Program-made: the position numbers and the translations under genes
Shown: in pieces, positions 1 to 10,033 of the stretch
Layout of the letters: every line of letters starts with the position of its first letter
Position numbering within the stretch: position 1 is the stretch's first letter
The notes under the pieces: model-generated
What the model saw: the letters and a program-made list of their open reading frames with translations, nothing else
Database searches by the model: none
What the model was told of the DNA's origin: nothing
Source: Chlamydoabsidia padenii
Lineage: Eukaryota; Mucoromycota; Mucoromycetes; Mucorales; Cunninghamellaceae
Length of the DNA stretch: 64,000 nucleotides
Reading direction: 5' to 3'
NCBI GenBank assembly: GCA_025330725.1
Contig: JAIWND010000022.1
Coordinates: 434,001-498,000 of the forward strand

Positions 1-161
1 AAGAGCACTACTCGCTCCAATTGTCAACGGATGCTAATGATTAAAGTTGCGATGTGGACTCTATAGCATATTTCCAACATACTTTACCGCAAAAGCCAAG
101 CTCCAAGACCCTTGTGTTGGTATGTTGAGGCTTGCAATGACTTTTACTTGTCCTTTCTAGG

Positions 162-212
<51 letters not shown>

Positions 213-705
213 TACGGAGAGGAACCAGATTTCATTTTCAGATCCCGCCTGCCTCTACTAAGACTTGGAAAGAACTCAACTCGCTCCAATTGTCAACGGA
301 TGCTAATGATTAAAGTTGCGATGTGGACACTATAGCATATTTTCAAAATAAGTCACCGCAAAAAACAAGCACCAAAATCCTTGTGTCGGTCAGTCTAAGC
401 TTGCGATGACTTTTACCTGTCATTTGTAAGAAAAGAAAAAAAGTAGGAAGAGGGAACCAGATTTCGCTTTCAAACCCCGTCTGCTCCTTGATTCCCTACC
501 AAGATTTTTCAAGAGAACTACTCGCTTCAATATCAACAGATGCTAATGTTTAAAGTGGCGATGTAAATACTATGGTATATTTCCAACATACGCTCCAGCA
601 AAAGCCAAGCACTAAGACCCTTGTGTCAGTCTGTCCAAGCTTGCGATGACTCTTGCCTGTCTTTTGCGACGAAGATTCATTTTCAAACGCCGAATACCAA
701 AATTC
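1..705 (+). repeat. Tandem copies (three) of a dispersed ~190-245 bp repeat
   Basis: Three imperfect head-to-tail units lie at about 4-270, 271-512 and 513-705. Each opens with CTCGCTCCAATTGTCAACGG or a variant, followed by GATGCTAATGATTAAAG and GCGATGT. Next come a segment around TATTTCCAACATAC, then CCCTTGTGT, then a CTTGCGATGACT-like block, and the unit closes with a TTTCA(A/G)A(T/C)CCCG-like end. Unit A carries a 48-nt poly-A (162-209). The same units occur in opposite orientation near 38.99-39.37 kb, so the family is dispersed. I see no coding capacity; the apparent poly-Phe reading frame is just the homopolymer. It could be a SINE-like element or a non-coding satellite. Confidence 0.85.
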
Positions 706-1417
706 CGTGCGCCTAGCTAGTCCCTCATAACCAGGCTCTTTCTTGCATTGATCGGGGGTTTGGTTGAAATCCCGCCACCATTACAAACTGGCTGATGATA
801 ATGAATCCGTTTCCCCAACATTGATTAAATTGATTAATTCAGGATCACTTTCCGTTCTTCTACTATTGCTTCACATTGATTGACGAGAGTGATCCTTTAT
901 CTTATTAAAAAACTGCAATTTCTTCACCTTCACCTTCATTTTCTTTTCTTCACCCTCCTTCCTCTCCTTCAAACCCTTTTGACCAGGCGTGTCTTCTCTA
1001 TGCCCTTCTCCTCCCACTTCCCAGATGTTGCATAATCACACATTAATGTTGACAGGTGCCGTCGGGACTGCATCTGCCTTTTTTTTTTTAAAAAAAAAAG
1101 AAATCTTCCGGGAAGTTATCGCAACACACCCTACACTGCATGAAGTTGGTAAGTTTTATCATTCCCATAAGCAAAAGGGGCTGACCGCATGTACTAACTG
1201 ACTGTTTGCTTTCTTTTCCTATGTATGATCGCTTTTGATCATTTCTTTCAACTACTTTTAAACATCGTATATTTTATTGTTATTTTTATTTAATAAAACT
1301 AGTATCAAGTAAATAGCTATAAAGTAAGAGGAAAGGATAATATACAAGAGGAAGTGGGAGGGTTAATTGTTAATAAATAAACGGGGATAACAAACTATAA
1401 CTATAATGAAGATGATA
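706..1417. other. Intergenic, no gene seen
   Basis: The stretch holds AT-rich DNA with a pyrimidine-rich block at about 905-985. A TTGAAATCCCG element lies at 764-774, a variant of the motif found upstream of many genes here. A short reading frame at 989-1201 crosses a T9/A10 homopolymer junction and looks fortuitous. The last ~100 bases are the probable 3' UTR of the minus-strand SERINC gene. Confidence 0.6.
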
Positions 1418-3469
1418 CTAATAGTCGTCCAAGAATCTGTCAGGCATTAGTACGGGAGCCAATAATGTCCATCCATAAATAATCAAGCAGAGCCAACCGG
1501 ATACAATCTTCACCCATACAGCAGTATAACTTTGGCCAATACGCACAAAGTCACCATCTTGTCCCGGTGCAGCCATTTCTTCCATTGTGATTGTGTTCCT
1601 AAATGATAAAATAATGCCAGGTTAGTTCGATGCATTATTTTTAACTAACCATTCTTACCAGTTTGTCAGTAGCATTGCAACATACATTGCTGCGATAGCA
1701 AAGATAAAGTGGAAGAAGGAGTAACTATAGACAGCTCCATATCTTTCATCATCTTTATCATCCATTCCATCCATGTCGTCGGCTTCGTCATCATCTTCAT
1801 ACAACGCTGATCTAGGTAAAGCACTGAATCAGTAAAGAGAGAAAGTTAGTATTTGCTCTGTATCTTTTTACCCACATCCCCCCTTTTTTATGTCACCATG
1901 TTAAATTGTACTTACCCACTTTCCACAGCGGCAATCAAGTGTTCCCTACCACCTTGCACACTCATGCGTTGGACACCCGCATCGACTTGATTGGCCATGA
2001 GTGGCACGGCACTTGACGTATCCAGATCATCCACCCGCAATGCTTGATTTCCACGAGCCTTGACAAAAGTACCCCCCTGTGTTGCTGCTCGACTAGTAGA
2101 GTAAGCGACGGCCAAAAAGGTGAAGATAGCACCGAGCACCACAGTGGTTGTTTGACTGCCTTGAGATCGACGTAAAGGATTGCATTGTTTGTCGTTCGGT
2201 TCATTTGCAACAGCCGAAAGTACCAAGTAAGTACAGTAGATGACAACAATGGAGGATTGGGATAGACCGGATCGAGGATTGGCTTCTTGTACAGCAGGTG
2301 TCACACATAAAAAGGTGATAAGAAGACACAATATCATGTTGAAGGTGACAAAGAATTGATTTAAAGAGCAACCATTGGTGGCAAAGAAGGCATACATGAT
2401 CCCAGTCAGAGTGATTCCACCTGAGAACATGAGAATGGTTCCCGCTACAAAAAGAAAAAGAAGATAATGTGAGTAAATGGATAGAGCCTGTACGATGAGG
2501 GGGGTTGTGCCTTACCAATCAAAATATATTTCCACTTGTTTGATTCTTGAGTTTCCCAGTTTTCAAGACATCTTTCAGTCCAACTATGAGCAAAGTCGAC
2601 GAGAAGGACCAGGCCAAAAAGGATAAAGATGGCAGCACCAACCAAAGCAAAATAGTTACCCCAAACCATGAAGAACCCATTAGGGATTAGGAAAGAGATA
2701 CCAACTAGTATGAACCAACTGAGTACTTTTGGTCCCCACCAGCTAAGAAATTAAGTTGGTTAGTTAACAGTCTATTGATTGTCTGTCCATTTTTGTCTTG
2801 TTCTTACCCATTTTGGAGAGCTGCTCGTTTCTGTCGACTGTCATGGACACCAAGGAGTAAAAGGCCTAATATGGAGTGGAAGAGGACAAGAGCAAAACAT
2901 ACACGATGTACCTAAAAAAAACATTCAAGCAAGTGTGTGAGTTATACCATCCAATATCAGACTATACCTATACTTACAGCAATGATGCCATAACAGGTTC
3001 CCTCTGAACATTCGAGTTTGAGATAATCCAGTGTCAAATGTTGTAGTTGTTTGATGGCCCAATTTGATAACATGAGCCAGGCAAACTATAATAAAAGTAG
3101 AGGTTAGAGTTCATATTATAAAAAGATCGACTGAGTGTGTTTTAATTACTATAGAGTTGAGCAAGAAGATAATCTATACAAACAATAAAAAGTTGGATTA
3201 GTCAAGACATTCACTAACAGGTGAATTCATTCAACTTACAGCATAACCAACCCTTGTTGCGATAGAGTTGTTACAATTACAGCTACAAGTACAACAATAA
3301 AAATAAGAGTGAGTGGGTGGTAATTACTATTGCCAAGACTTTTCCATTTTCATTACGATTCATACCTTTTGCAAGCGAGAGAGCAAGCAGCTGCCGAAAA
3401 ACAGCTTGCCACCCAACCACCTACAGAGCCAAGCGCAGGAAGAGCAATACAACTAAGTGCCGCTCCCAT
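1418..3469 (-). CDS. TMS1: SERINC/TMS1-family multi-pass membrane protein
   Basis: This is a member of the serine incorporator (SERINC, TDE1/TMS1) family, membrane proteins linked to serine-derived lipids and lipid scrambling. The gene is read in many short exons. The first codes MGAALSCIALPALGS followed by a Cys-rich stretch (SCFSAAACSLACK). The next contains CNCNNSIATRVGYA, a family hallmark. Later exons include the hydrophobic GGITLTGIMYAFF and the block YLVLSAVANEP with the downstream Cys-Asn-Pro that is conserved in the family. A hydrophilic loop with acidic residues precedes the final membrane helices, and the protein ends MPDRFLDDY. The start is the only ATG that joins the SERINC N-terminus. 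The family function is known; substrate and organelle here are inferred. A ThrE/PRM10 gene is divergent upstream. Confidence 0.9.
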
Positions 3470-4427
3470 TGTTTAAGAATCAAAGTATAAAGTAAAAAAG
3501 AAGTGTGAATAGAATCAAAATCTTTTTTTTTTTCCCTCCAATTTTTATCCCGCGGAAGTTGAAAATGAGGTCATAGATTCTTCAACATTTCGCATCCCGA
3601 TGCGTCTTTTAAAAAAAAAGTTCATAAAATAGCCTTTCCTTTTGCTTAAACATTGTTTTTATTTATGAATGCGCCCACCAGTGTAATATGACCTACCTCG
3701 TTATGACTATATACAAAAGAGAAACCTTTACTTTGGTCGAAGCAACTGTAGCACGGAAGGGGAAAGGAAGGAGCAACGTTAACATTCTTCAACCGTCTTG
3801 ATGGGTGACACGACAACACGTCAATAACGATTGGTCGAGAGATACTTGTGATAAAACTAACACTCATAGTAAGTAATATATTCATATATATATATATAAG
3901 ATGGAGTGAAATGATCTACGTGGACCTACTGACATAATTCTCATTTTAGTCTATGCATTAACTTGTGCTCTGTGGTGATCGGGATAACTTTGGCGTGGCT
4001 CGTACCTTATATATAAAGTAAACTAGAACGATCCAAAAGTAGTTGAATATTCAGGTAAGAGAAACTCGGAAAACTTCAAAAGACTGTATACGTTAACTCA
4101 CTTTAACTATGTGGTAGGTTGATATCATTTATTTGACTCTATCATTCAAAATTGCCATGGATCCCTTCAAATTGGACTTTATTGGGCACCCGCTTACTCT
4201 TTTATGGTTATGATAATGATGATGCTGCATAATGGATTGAAATGGGTAAGAACAGAGATAAAGGGGGGGGGATGTTTTGCATCAAGGGCTGAAAGGAATG
4301 TTGGTGGGTGTAGAAAACGAAATATGTTAATTGTTAATCTAACTTTTTTTCTTTCTATTCTTTTCTTCTCCTTCCTTTTACAATAGATCTATCTCGATAA
4401 TCCTACTTTTAAGAAGAAACCCTTTTG
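3470..4427. promoter_or_regulatory. Divergent intergenic region, SERINC / ThrE-like
   Basis: The region separates two divergently read genes. Close to the SERINC start there is a TATCCCGCGG sequence (about 3545-3555), a weak relative of the TTTCAAATCCCG element. On the ThrE side, GT/AG signals bound a possible 5'-leader intron at about 4246-4386, preceded by short upstream ATGs (4158, 4204) whose frames close before the main start. No protein gene is evident; an open frame at 3646-3885 on the minus strand has no support. Confidence 0.5.
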
Positions 4428-6315
4428 ATGGAAACCATGTCATGCTCTTACTATATCAACGACAATTACAAGATTCACTCTGCAGGACACTACAAAAAGA
4501 AGAACAGTCGATCTAAATCTATGTTTGAATGGTCTCTATCAATGGACAACAGTATTATCTCTTCACCCAAGGTGACTCCAACATCAAGGCTGCCTCTCGT
4601 AGATCGACTCGGACAAGAAGACTCCTTGCCTCCCAGCGAATCATATACACACAACGACAAGATATCATCACCACACTCTGATTGCGCAGGGTCAAGAATC
4701 CCTCATCATCCACATTTAACAAAGCTTCTACAGTATCAAGTGAACGATAACAGCAACCATGACAATGAACCGTTTTTATGCACCATGCCACTCCGCAACA
4801 ACTTTGCCATACAACATGCTCAACGATTTCTGACTCGATTCGTCGAGGCATTTGTCTCATCAGGCGCACCTTCTCATCGACTGGACTACTGCACCCATCT
4901 TCTCTTACGCAAATGGAATATATCAGCACAATTTGGTTACTTTCCCGGGTTTCTGATCATCTCGTTTGATAATCCATATGGTAAGTAAAACTAGGTAGGA
5001 TGACTGCATGAATCACTCACACAAAACTCATCTCTTATTATATACAGTAGACACCTTCCCTACTCGTGTGCAACTGGTCAAAACGGATACCAATTTGGAC
5101 ATCAATCGATTGATTGGGATATATCAGGTCTTTGAAAGTATCATGACGGACGAAATGACCATACAAGAAGCAACACATCAATTGAATCATGTCACACGGG
5201 CGCCCCGATTATACTCAAATTGGACAGTAATCATTGCCTACGGGGCTGCATCAAGCACAAGTATGCCATTGTTTTTTTACGGTGGATTAATGGACATGGC
5301 CTTTGGTTTTGGACTCGGGATTATTGTGGCGATCGGATCAATCTATGTGTCTCGACGAATCACTCGGTTTACCAGCATCTTTGATGTCCTCCAATGTGCT
5401 CTGGTGGGATTCTTGGCGGCAACAGCATCCTCACGTCTATCATCTACCAATGTCTGTTTTTATGCGTTATCGGTAGGCGGAGTGGTCAATCTCTTGCCAG
5501 GATACTCAACTCTCGTGTCCATGTTGGAGATTGCGTCTGGGACAGTGGCATCAGGTACCTTAAGACTGACCACGACATTGGTGTATTCGCTACTACTTGG
5601 GTTTGGTCTCGCTATTGGTGCCAGCACTCATCAACTACTCTTCCCCGGTCTGGCGCTGATTTCATCCAATTCCTCCTGTGAAGACACCTTGCCATCCTGG
5701 ACTCATCTTGTTTTTGTGCCGATATTTGCCATTGCCAACGCCATTGTGTTGCGTGCTCATCAAAGGAAATTTGGTATCATGATTCTTCTCGCCATCCTCT
5801 CACACGGTGTTCATTATGTGGCTCTGATCTACTTTGTCAATTATCCTCACTTGGCCACCGTCCTTGCTGCTTTTGTTGTTGCTATGGTATCCAACATTTA
5901 TGCTCGAATCCAACCTACTGTTGGCTTTGTGGATATGATCACTGGGTTATTCTTTTTGGTACCTGGATCGGTGGGAGTGTCTTCTTCCTTGGATACTTTT
6001 GGTCATGCTCTCTCTAATGCCGCATCATCACCTCGGCCATCGAATAACAATGCGGTCTCGGAGATGTCGATTATTCTCAATGCTGGTCAACAAGGGATTT
6101 TATTTGCGGTGCATATCATGGTCATCACTGTCTCTGTCTCTATCGGTTTAGTGCTTGCTGCTCTTGTTATCTATCCGATCCGAAAATTACTCGAATACAA
6201 CGACAATCGAAAGGTGCCTATTGTTCATTCCTCCACGACAGCAAGATACTCAACTTCTTTGAAAACAAATTCCAGGTACCGAAGAAGAGACTGGATAGGC
6301 GAAGTTACCTTTTGA
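4428..6315 (+). CDS. ThrE/PRM10-family transporter (DUF1212)
   Basis: Two exons (4428-4980 and 5048-6315; GTAAGT...ACAG) give about 606 aa. The N-terminal ~100 residues are hydrophilic. The ThrE cytosolic domain follows, recognisable by VSSGAPSHRLDYC, then FPGFLIISFDN across the intron, and TRVQLVKTDTNLDINR. Two blocks of membrane helices follow: GGLMDMAFGFGLGIIVAIG through SVGGVVNLLPG, and a second half containing GLFFLVPGSVGVSSS. This is the arrangement of fungal pheromone-regulated membrane protein 10 and bacterial threonine exporters. The fungal substrate is not established. A stop codon lies in frame just upstream, and a second in-frame ATG at 4437 is a possible alternative start. AATAAA-like signals follow at about 6440. 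Confidence 0.9.
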
Positions 6316-6966
6316 TGAAATGGAAATTTAAAGAAAAACAACAACTCTGGATGGAATACAACATAAACCTTGGTTTGTTTAGATAGTATAGATATCGTTA
6401 TAATATTTGTTGCTACTATGTATATGTTATATATGTCTTATAATAAATAAACAACGTGTGTGTCTTTTCAGGATGCCGAATTACTCACAACGATAGATTG
6501 TTGGTGTTTCCTTATCTTATTGATCTCTCAAGCGCTTGGTGGTGACCTTATACTTGATGACAGTCAGTCAGTCAAAAAGAGCCCCTGTCATTAATACAGT
6601 TGTGCCAAAAAAAGACAACGGCGTTTGAAATTGATACAACTGTATCAACTGTATCAATTTACAATTTCATGTATGAATCGTGTAATTTACATGATCGGCC
6701 GTGGATTTTTTTTTCCCCGTATAACAAGATGATATTTTCCAAACTTGAAACATATGGTCTGCGTAGTAGTTTATAACCTTGAAAGTTTCGAACCATTTGA
6801 ATGACGCCGGCAATAGTTGTTCTTTTAAAAATGCCACCACCCACAAGGCGGAGTTTAGCAGCCAATCACATCACCCATTTTGGTATCATTGACAAACTAT
6901 GATGTGCGCAAGCGGAGGCGGAAGTTTAATGTGATATCCCGATTCTGCATGAATTTCACAATCCGG

Positions 6967-7043
6967 CAAGCTAAGTGGGATATTCAGGGGTAATCTGTGT
7001 AAGGAGATATTCCACTTTGAAAAAAAAAATCCCGAGTCTTTTG
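6967..7043 (+). repeat. Direct repeat copy 1 (~75 bp)
   Basis: This copy shares GATATTCAGGGGTA, then GGAGATATTC, TTTGAAAAAAAA and GAGTCTTTT in the same order and spacing with 7283-7355. By eye the identity is roughly 80 percent over about 75 bases. Confidence 0.75.
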
Positions 7044-7282
7044 GCCTACAAACCATACTCATACTTTACGGTCAACTTTTATCAACGTTAGTCTTCCGCC
7101 CAAGTCCACGCCCAAAGCCTTTTTTGATTTTCGCCCAACTTTTCCCCGGCCCAACCCCACGCCCAACTCTCACCCGACCGGTTCCAGTTGGCCTGAAACC
7201 CTCGGGTAAAAGTACAATTTTTTTTTGCAAATATGGGAAATTTATTTTTATATTTTTAATAGTGCATAAAATGCATAATGTA

Positions 7283-7355
7283 GCAAGCCTAGTCCGATAT
7301 TCAGGGGTAGTATATAAAGGGAGATATTCGAATTTGAAAAAAAACAGAGTCTTTT
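7283..7355 (+). repeat. Direct repeat copy 2 (~75 bp)
   Basis: This is the second copy of the element at 6967-7043, with the same ordered blocks (GCAAGC, GATATTCAGGGGTA, GGAGATATTC, TTTGAAAAAAAA, GAGTCTTTT). The copies are about 316 bp apart. Confidence 0.75.
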
Positions 7356-7388
7356 TATCATGGTATGACAATAGTAAACAAAAGGATT

Positions 7389-7700
7389 TTACTGATGGCA
7401 TGTTTTTTTTCGGTAATAGGCTGTCCTCACGGTGGTATCATCCTTGTAGGCCCAGAAGTGACCTTTTTCCCGGCCTTCTTTAAACATCGCTTTCCAAGGA
7501 ATTCTTTCTTTACCGTTCTTGATGGTGGTGGTGCCGAGGTCAAGCTTGGCAACACAACTTGTTGCAAATGCCCATTGGTCTTCAGGGTCTTGTTGTTGTC
7601 GTCGTCGTTTTTGTTGAGAAGGAGAAGGAGAGGACGAGCTGGGTTGTTTGTATTTGCTGCTAAATGCATTTAACAGTGTTGAAGCTGCCAAGGTCGACAT
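7389..7700 (-). CDS. Doubtful hypothetical protein, about 103 aa
   Basis: An open frame starts MSTLAASTLLNAFSSKYKQ. It has a Ser/Pro then Gln/Arg-rich segment and a more ordered C-terminal part containing DQWAFATSCVAKLDLG and ERIPWKAMFKEG. I recognise no family. Upstream on the same strand (about 7787-7935) a second open stretch ends in ATTG|GTAAAT, and an acceptor CCATAG lies near 7722. Splicing these two puts the downstream exon in another frame, giving only a ~36-aa peptide (MSKQMLQQKIIINNIVESL...). Either the real gene model differs or this is not a gene. The more ordered C-terminal part is the only argument for coding. Confidence 0.25.
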   Translation of the reverse strand: MSTLAASTLLNAFSSKYKQPSSSSPSPSQQKRRRQQQDPEDQWAFATSCVAKLDLGTTTIKNGKERIPWKAMFKEGREKGHFWAYKDDTTVRTAYYRKKTCHQ

Positions 7701-8094
7701 TGATCTTTAGCTGACGTACCTATGGAAATATAAAACAATCACTTTGGAATTAGAACAAGAGAAAAAAAGCCTATAGTGTATTTACCAATTAAAGATTCCA
7801 CGATATTGTTAATAATGATTTTTTGTTGTAGCATTTGCTTTGACATGACGTCTGAGCCAGGGAGTCGATTTGCGGGTAGTTGAAAAAAATAAACTTCATC
7901 AAGTTCCGTCTTTTTTTTTTTTTTGAGAGAGAGAGGTAAGAAATAAAGAAGTTAAAATTTTTTTCCCATCCATCATTTAAAAAACCACTAATTAGTTGTA
8001 AAGGGTCCTACCAAATTTGTTACACAAAGTAAAAAACAACCCTGTTTATTCATTAAAAAGACTAATACTACTAATGAGGGGAGGGGACTATTTA
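7701..8094. other. Intergenic, possible leader exon
   Basis: The stretch holds a possible minus-strand exon (about 7787-7935, see the doubtful ORF at 7389-7700), a poly-T run at about 7911-7924 and the 3' flank of the gene at 8095-9242. Nothing else is supported. Confidence 0.35.
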
Positions 8095-9242
8095 CTAAAA
8101 GAGGGTCGGATAGCCAGGTGTCAAGGTTTGCTGACAAAGGGAAGGCAAAGTAGTGCTTCGTTGGACGCCTTGTGGTTGCCGCATTTGTAGTAGATAATCC
8201 TGTTGAAGTTGATACAATCGAATCCTTTCCCATTCCAGCCTGAGTTGCTGTTGCTGTATATATAATAACTGCTGTTGGTGCTGGTAATACTGATGATGAT
8301 GATGATGATGAGAATGATGATGATGTGATGGTGGATTGAGTCTTTTCAAGTCAGGTTCACTTGTCATTGATTTGAGTCCATGTGTAAAGTGTTGATGGTG
8401 GTGTTGTTGTTGTTTCTTCTTGTGCTTGAAAGTGACGCCGATAATATCATCGTCTTCCCTACTTGATATCGATCCATCATTAGTTGTACTACTACTGGAG
8501 GAGGAGGACGGACATGAATCGATGGGTTGATTCAAGTGTTTGGGCTTGGTCAAAGTATGTGGTGACATCAAACGAGGATACATGTTGTTGGTATGTCGCA
8601 TCGTTTGGAATTTGACTTGTTGTCGATGTCGATCCTTCATTCGATCCAAGATATTGTTTTGCTGACATGCCATACTTCGATCGAGTTTTTTACGATTGCT
8701 GTTGGGTCGATGGTGTCGTTCCATGATCGGGTATAGTTCCTTGTTGGTGGTAATCAGATCATTATCATCGTCATCATTACCATTGTCTTCGTCTTCGTCC
8801 TCTGATACATCCGAGTCTAAATTGGTAGGTATCGATGGTAAGAAGGGTTCATTTGTGGGAGTAGATAGGACTGTGTTGTGTGAATTGGGTGATATTGACG
8901 GAGAGTCCAGTTGAGTTGGTGTCATGTTCGTATCAGTATCTAGAGTGGTAGAATTTTTTTTTTATAAAAAAAAAGTGTGTGAGATTTAGTAAGATGTAAG
9001 AAAGTCATAATATGTTTTAATGTACCTTGAATTGTTGGTAGTGATTGTGTCGGTAGTGATTGCCCAAGTTCCATAAAGATGTCGTCAAAGAAACTCGTAC
9101 CAGCCGAAGGATCTGTCCATGAATTAACTTGAGATGATAAAGCATAATCGTCGGGTTTTGCCTTGGTTGACGATGGAGGTTGCTCCGATGATTTGTAAAG
9201 TCCTTTGAAACTAAGACTTGGGAGTCTTTTGAGTAAACCCAT
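8095..9242 (-). CDS. Uncharacterised low-complexity protein (His/Gln/Ser/Asp-rich)
   Basis: Two exons (9242-9026 and 8939-8095) join in frame across a GTACAT...TCTAG intron and give about 353 aa. The N-terminus is MGLLKRLPSLSFKGLYKSSE, followed by a patterned segment with GTSFFDDIFMELGQSLP. The middle is Ser/Pro-rich with an acidic run (SDVSEDEDEDNGNDDDDN). Then come basic stretches (RHHRPNSNRKKLDRS), His tracts and a C-terminal Gln-rich part (LRLEWERIRLYQLQQDYLLQ) that could form a short coiled coil. No known domain is seen. The composition suggests a disordered regulatory or adaptor protein. Splicing is well supported because both sides keep the frame. Confidence 0.7.
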
Positions 9243-10033
9243 AGATCGTTATGATGGAAGAAGGATGACGATAGAAGAAGAATGACGAGAAAGAAAGAGA
9301 AAAAAAAAAAGTTCGAATTTTTATGGATGGTGCAGCGGGATATGAAAATGGTGTATCTTGATTATGATGGCCCCTTTTGTCTGGACTTGGAGCTTGAAGC
9401 GGGGGAGGACTTTTTTTTTTTGCCACTGCACCCTTTAATGAATGTGAGTTTCCCTTTAAGGGAAGTTGGACAATCAAGTCTAGACAGGGAGTCACCGTTT
9501 TTATCACACAATAACCTATCATCGATGGAGTTACTCCTTCCCTTTTCTGACCATTCCGATATATGCATTTTGGATTCCCGCTTGCCATATATACCCCTGG
9601 CAGTACACTCTTCTTTATAACATGTTTCATCCTTGGGCCATGTTCCCCTTAGGACTATACACATGTATATGGAATAAGCAAGAAACGAGTTTTGGTGACT
9701 TTTTCCCAAGACGAGTTCATAGGGGGGGGGAAAGTAGATAAGGGAAGGGTAGGTAAGCATTACACCAAAATACCTATTTTCAATAAAGTAGACTAAGCAC
9801 AGACCTATTAACAACATCTTGTGCATATCACAAAAGGCAGTAAAAGCTGAGTGTTTTGATTCAAAGCATAAAATAGAGTATAAAAGAGTTTTTTTTTATT
9901 ATTATAAACATTGTAAAGCATGTAGCATAAATAAACTAGAAGGGTGCATAAAAAAGGAGAGACCAAAGGGCGGGTTTTTTTTTCAAAAAAAAAAAAAGGG
10001 GGGGAGTAGAGACAAGGATATGTGTAGGGTTTA
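9243..10033. other. Intergenic, no gene seen
   Basis: This lies between the tail of the PARP gene and the start of the low-complexity gene, both on the minus strand. It holds pyrimidine/purine tracts, a G9 run (9722-9730), an A12/G7 run near 9986-10004, and short unsupported frames on both strands. It should contain the promoter of the 8095-9242 gene and the PARP 3' UTR. Confidence 0.45.

Larger units (their letters stand above)
6316..7388. other. Intergenic region with palindromic and duplicated short elements
   Basis: No gene is seen. A palindromic GATACAACTGTATC cluster lies at 6632-6656, an imperfect ~75-bp direct repeat at 6967-7043 and 7283-7355, and several GCCCAA hexamers between about 7087 and 7171. 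Weak reading frames on both strands between 7072 and 7483 overlap each other and show no domain. Confidence 0.5.

Noticed and set aside
41..289. Open frame with a poly-Phe run on the minus strand
   Set aside because: It is the translation of A48 inside the dispersed repeat; no domain and no splice context.
989..1201. Short plus-strand ORF crossing a T9/A10 junction
   Set aside because: Homopolymer-driven, no domain, no promoter support.
3646..3885. Minus-strand ORF of 79 aa between SERINC and ThrE
   Set aside because: No family, no splice partner, composition like intergenic DNA.
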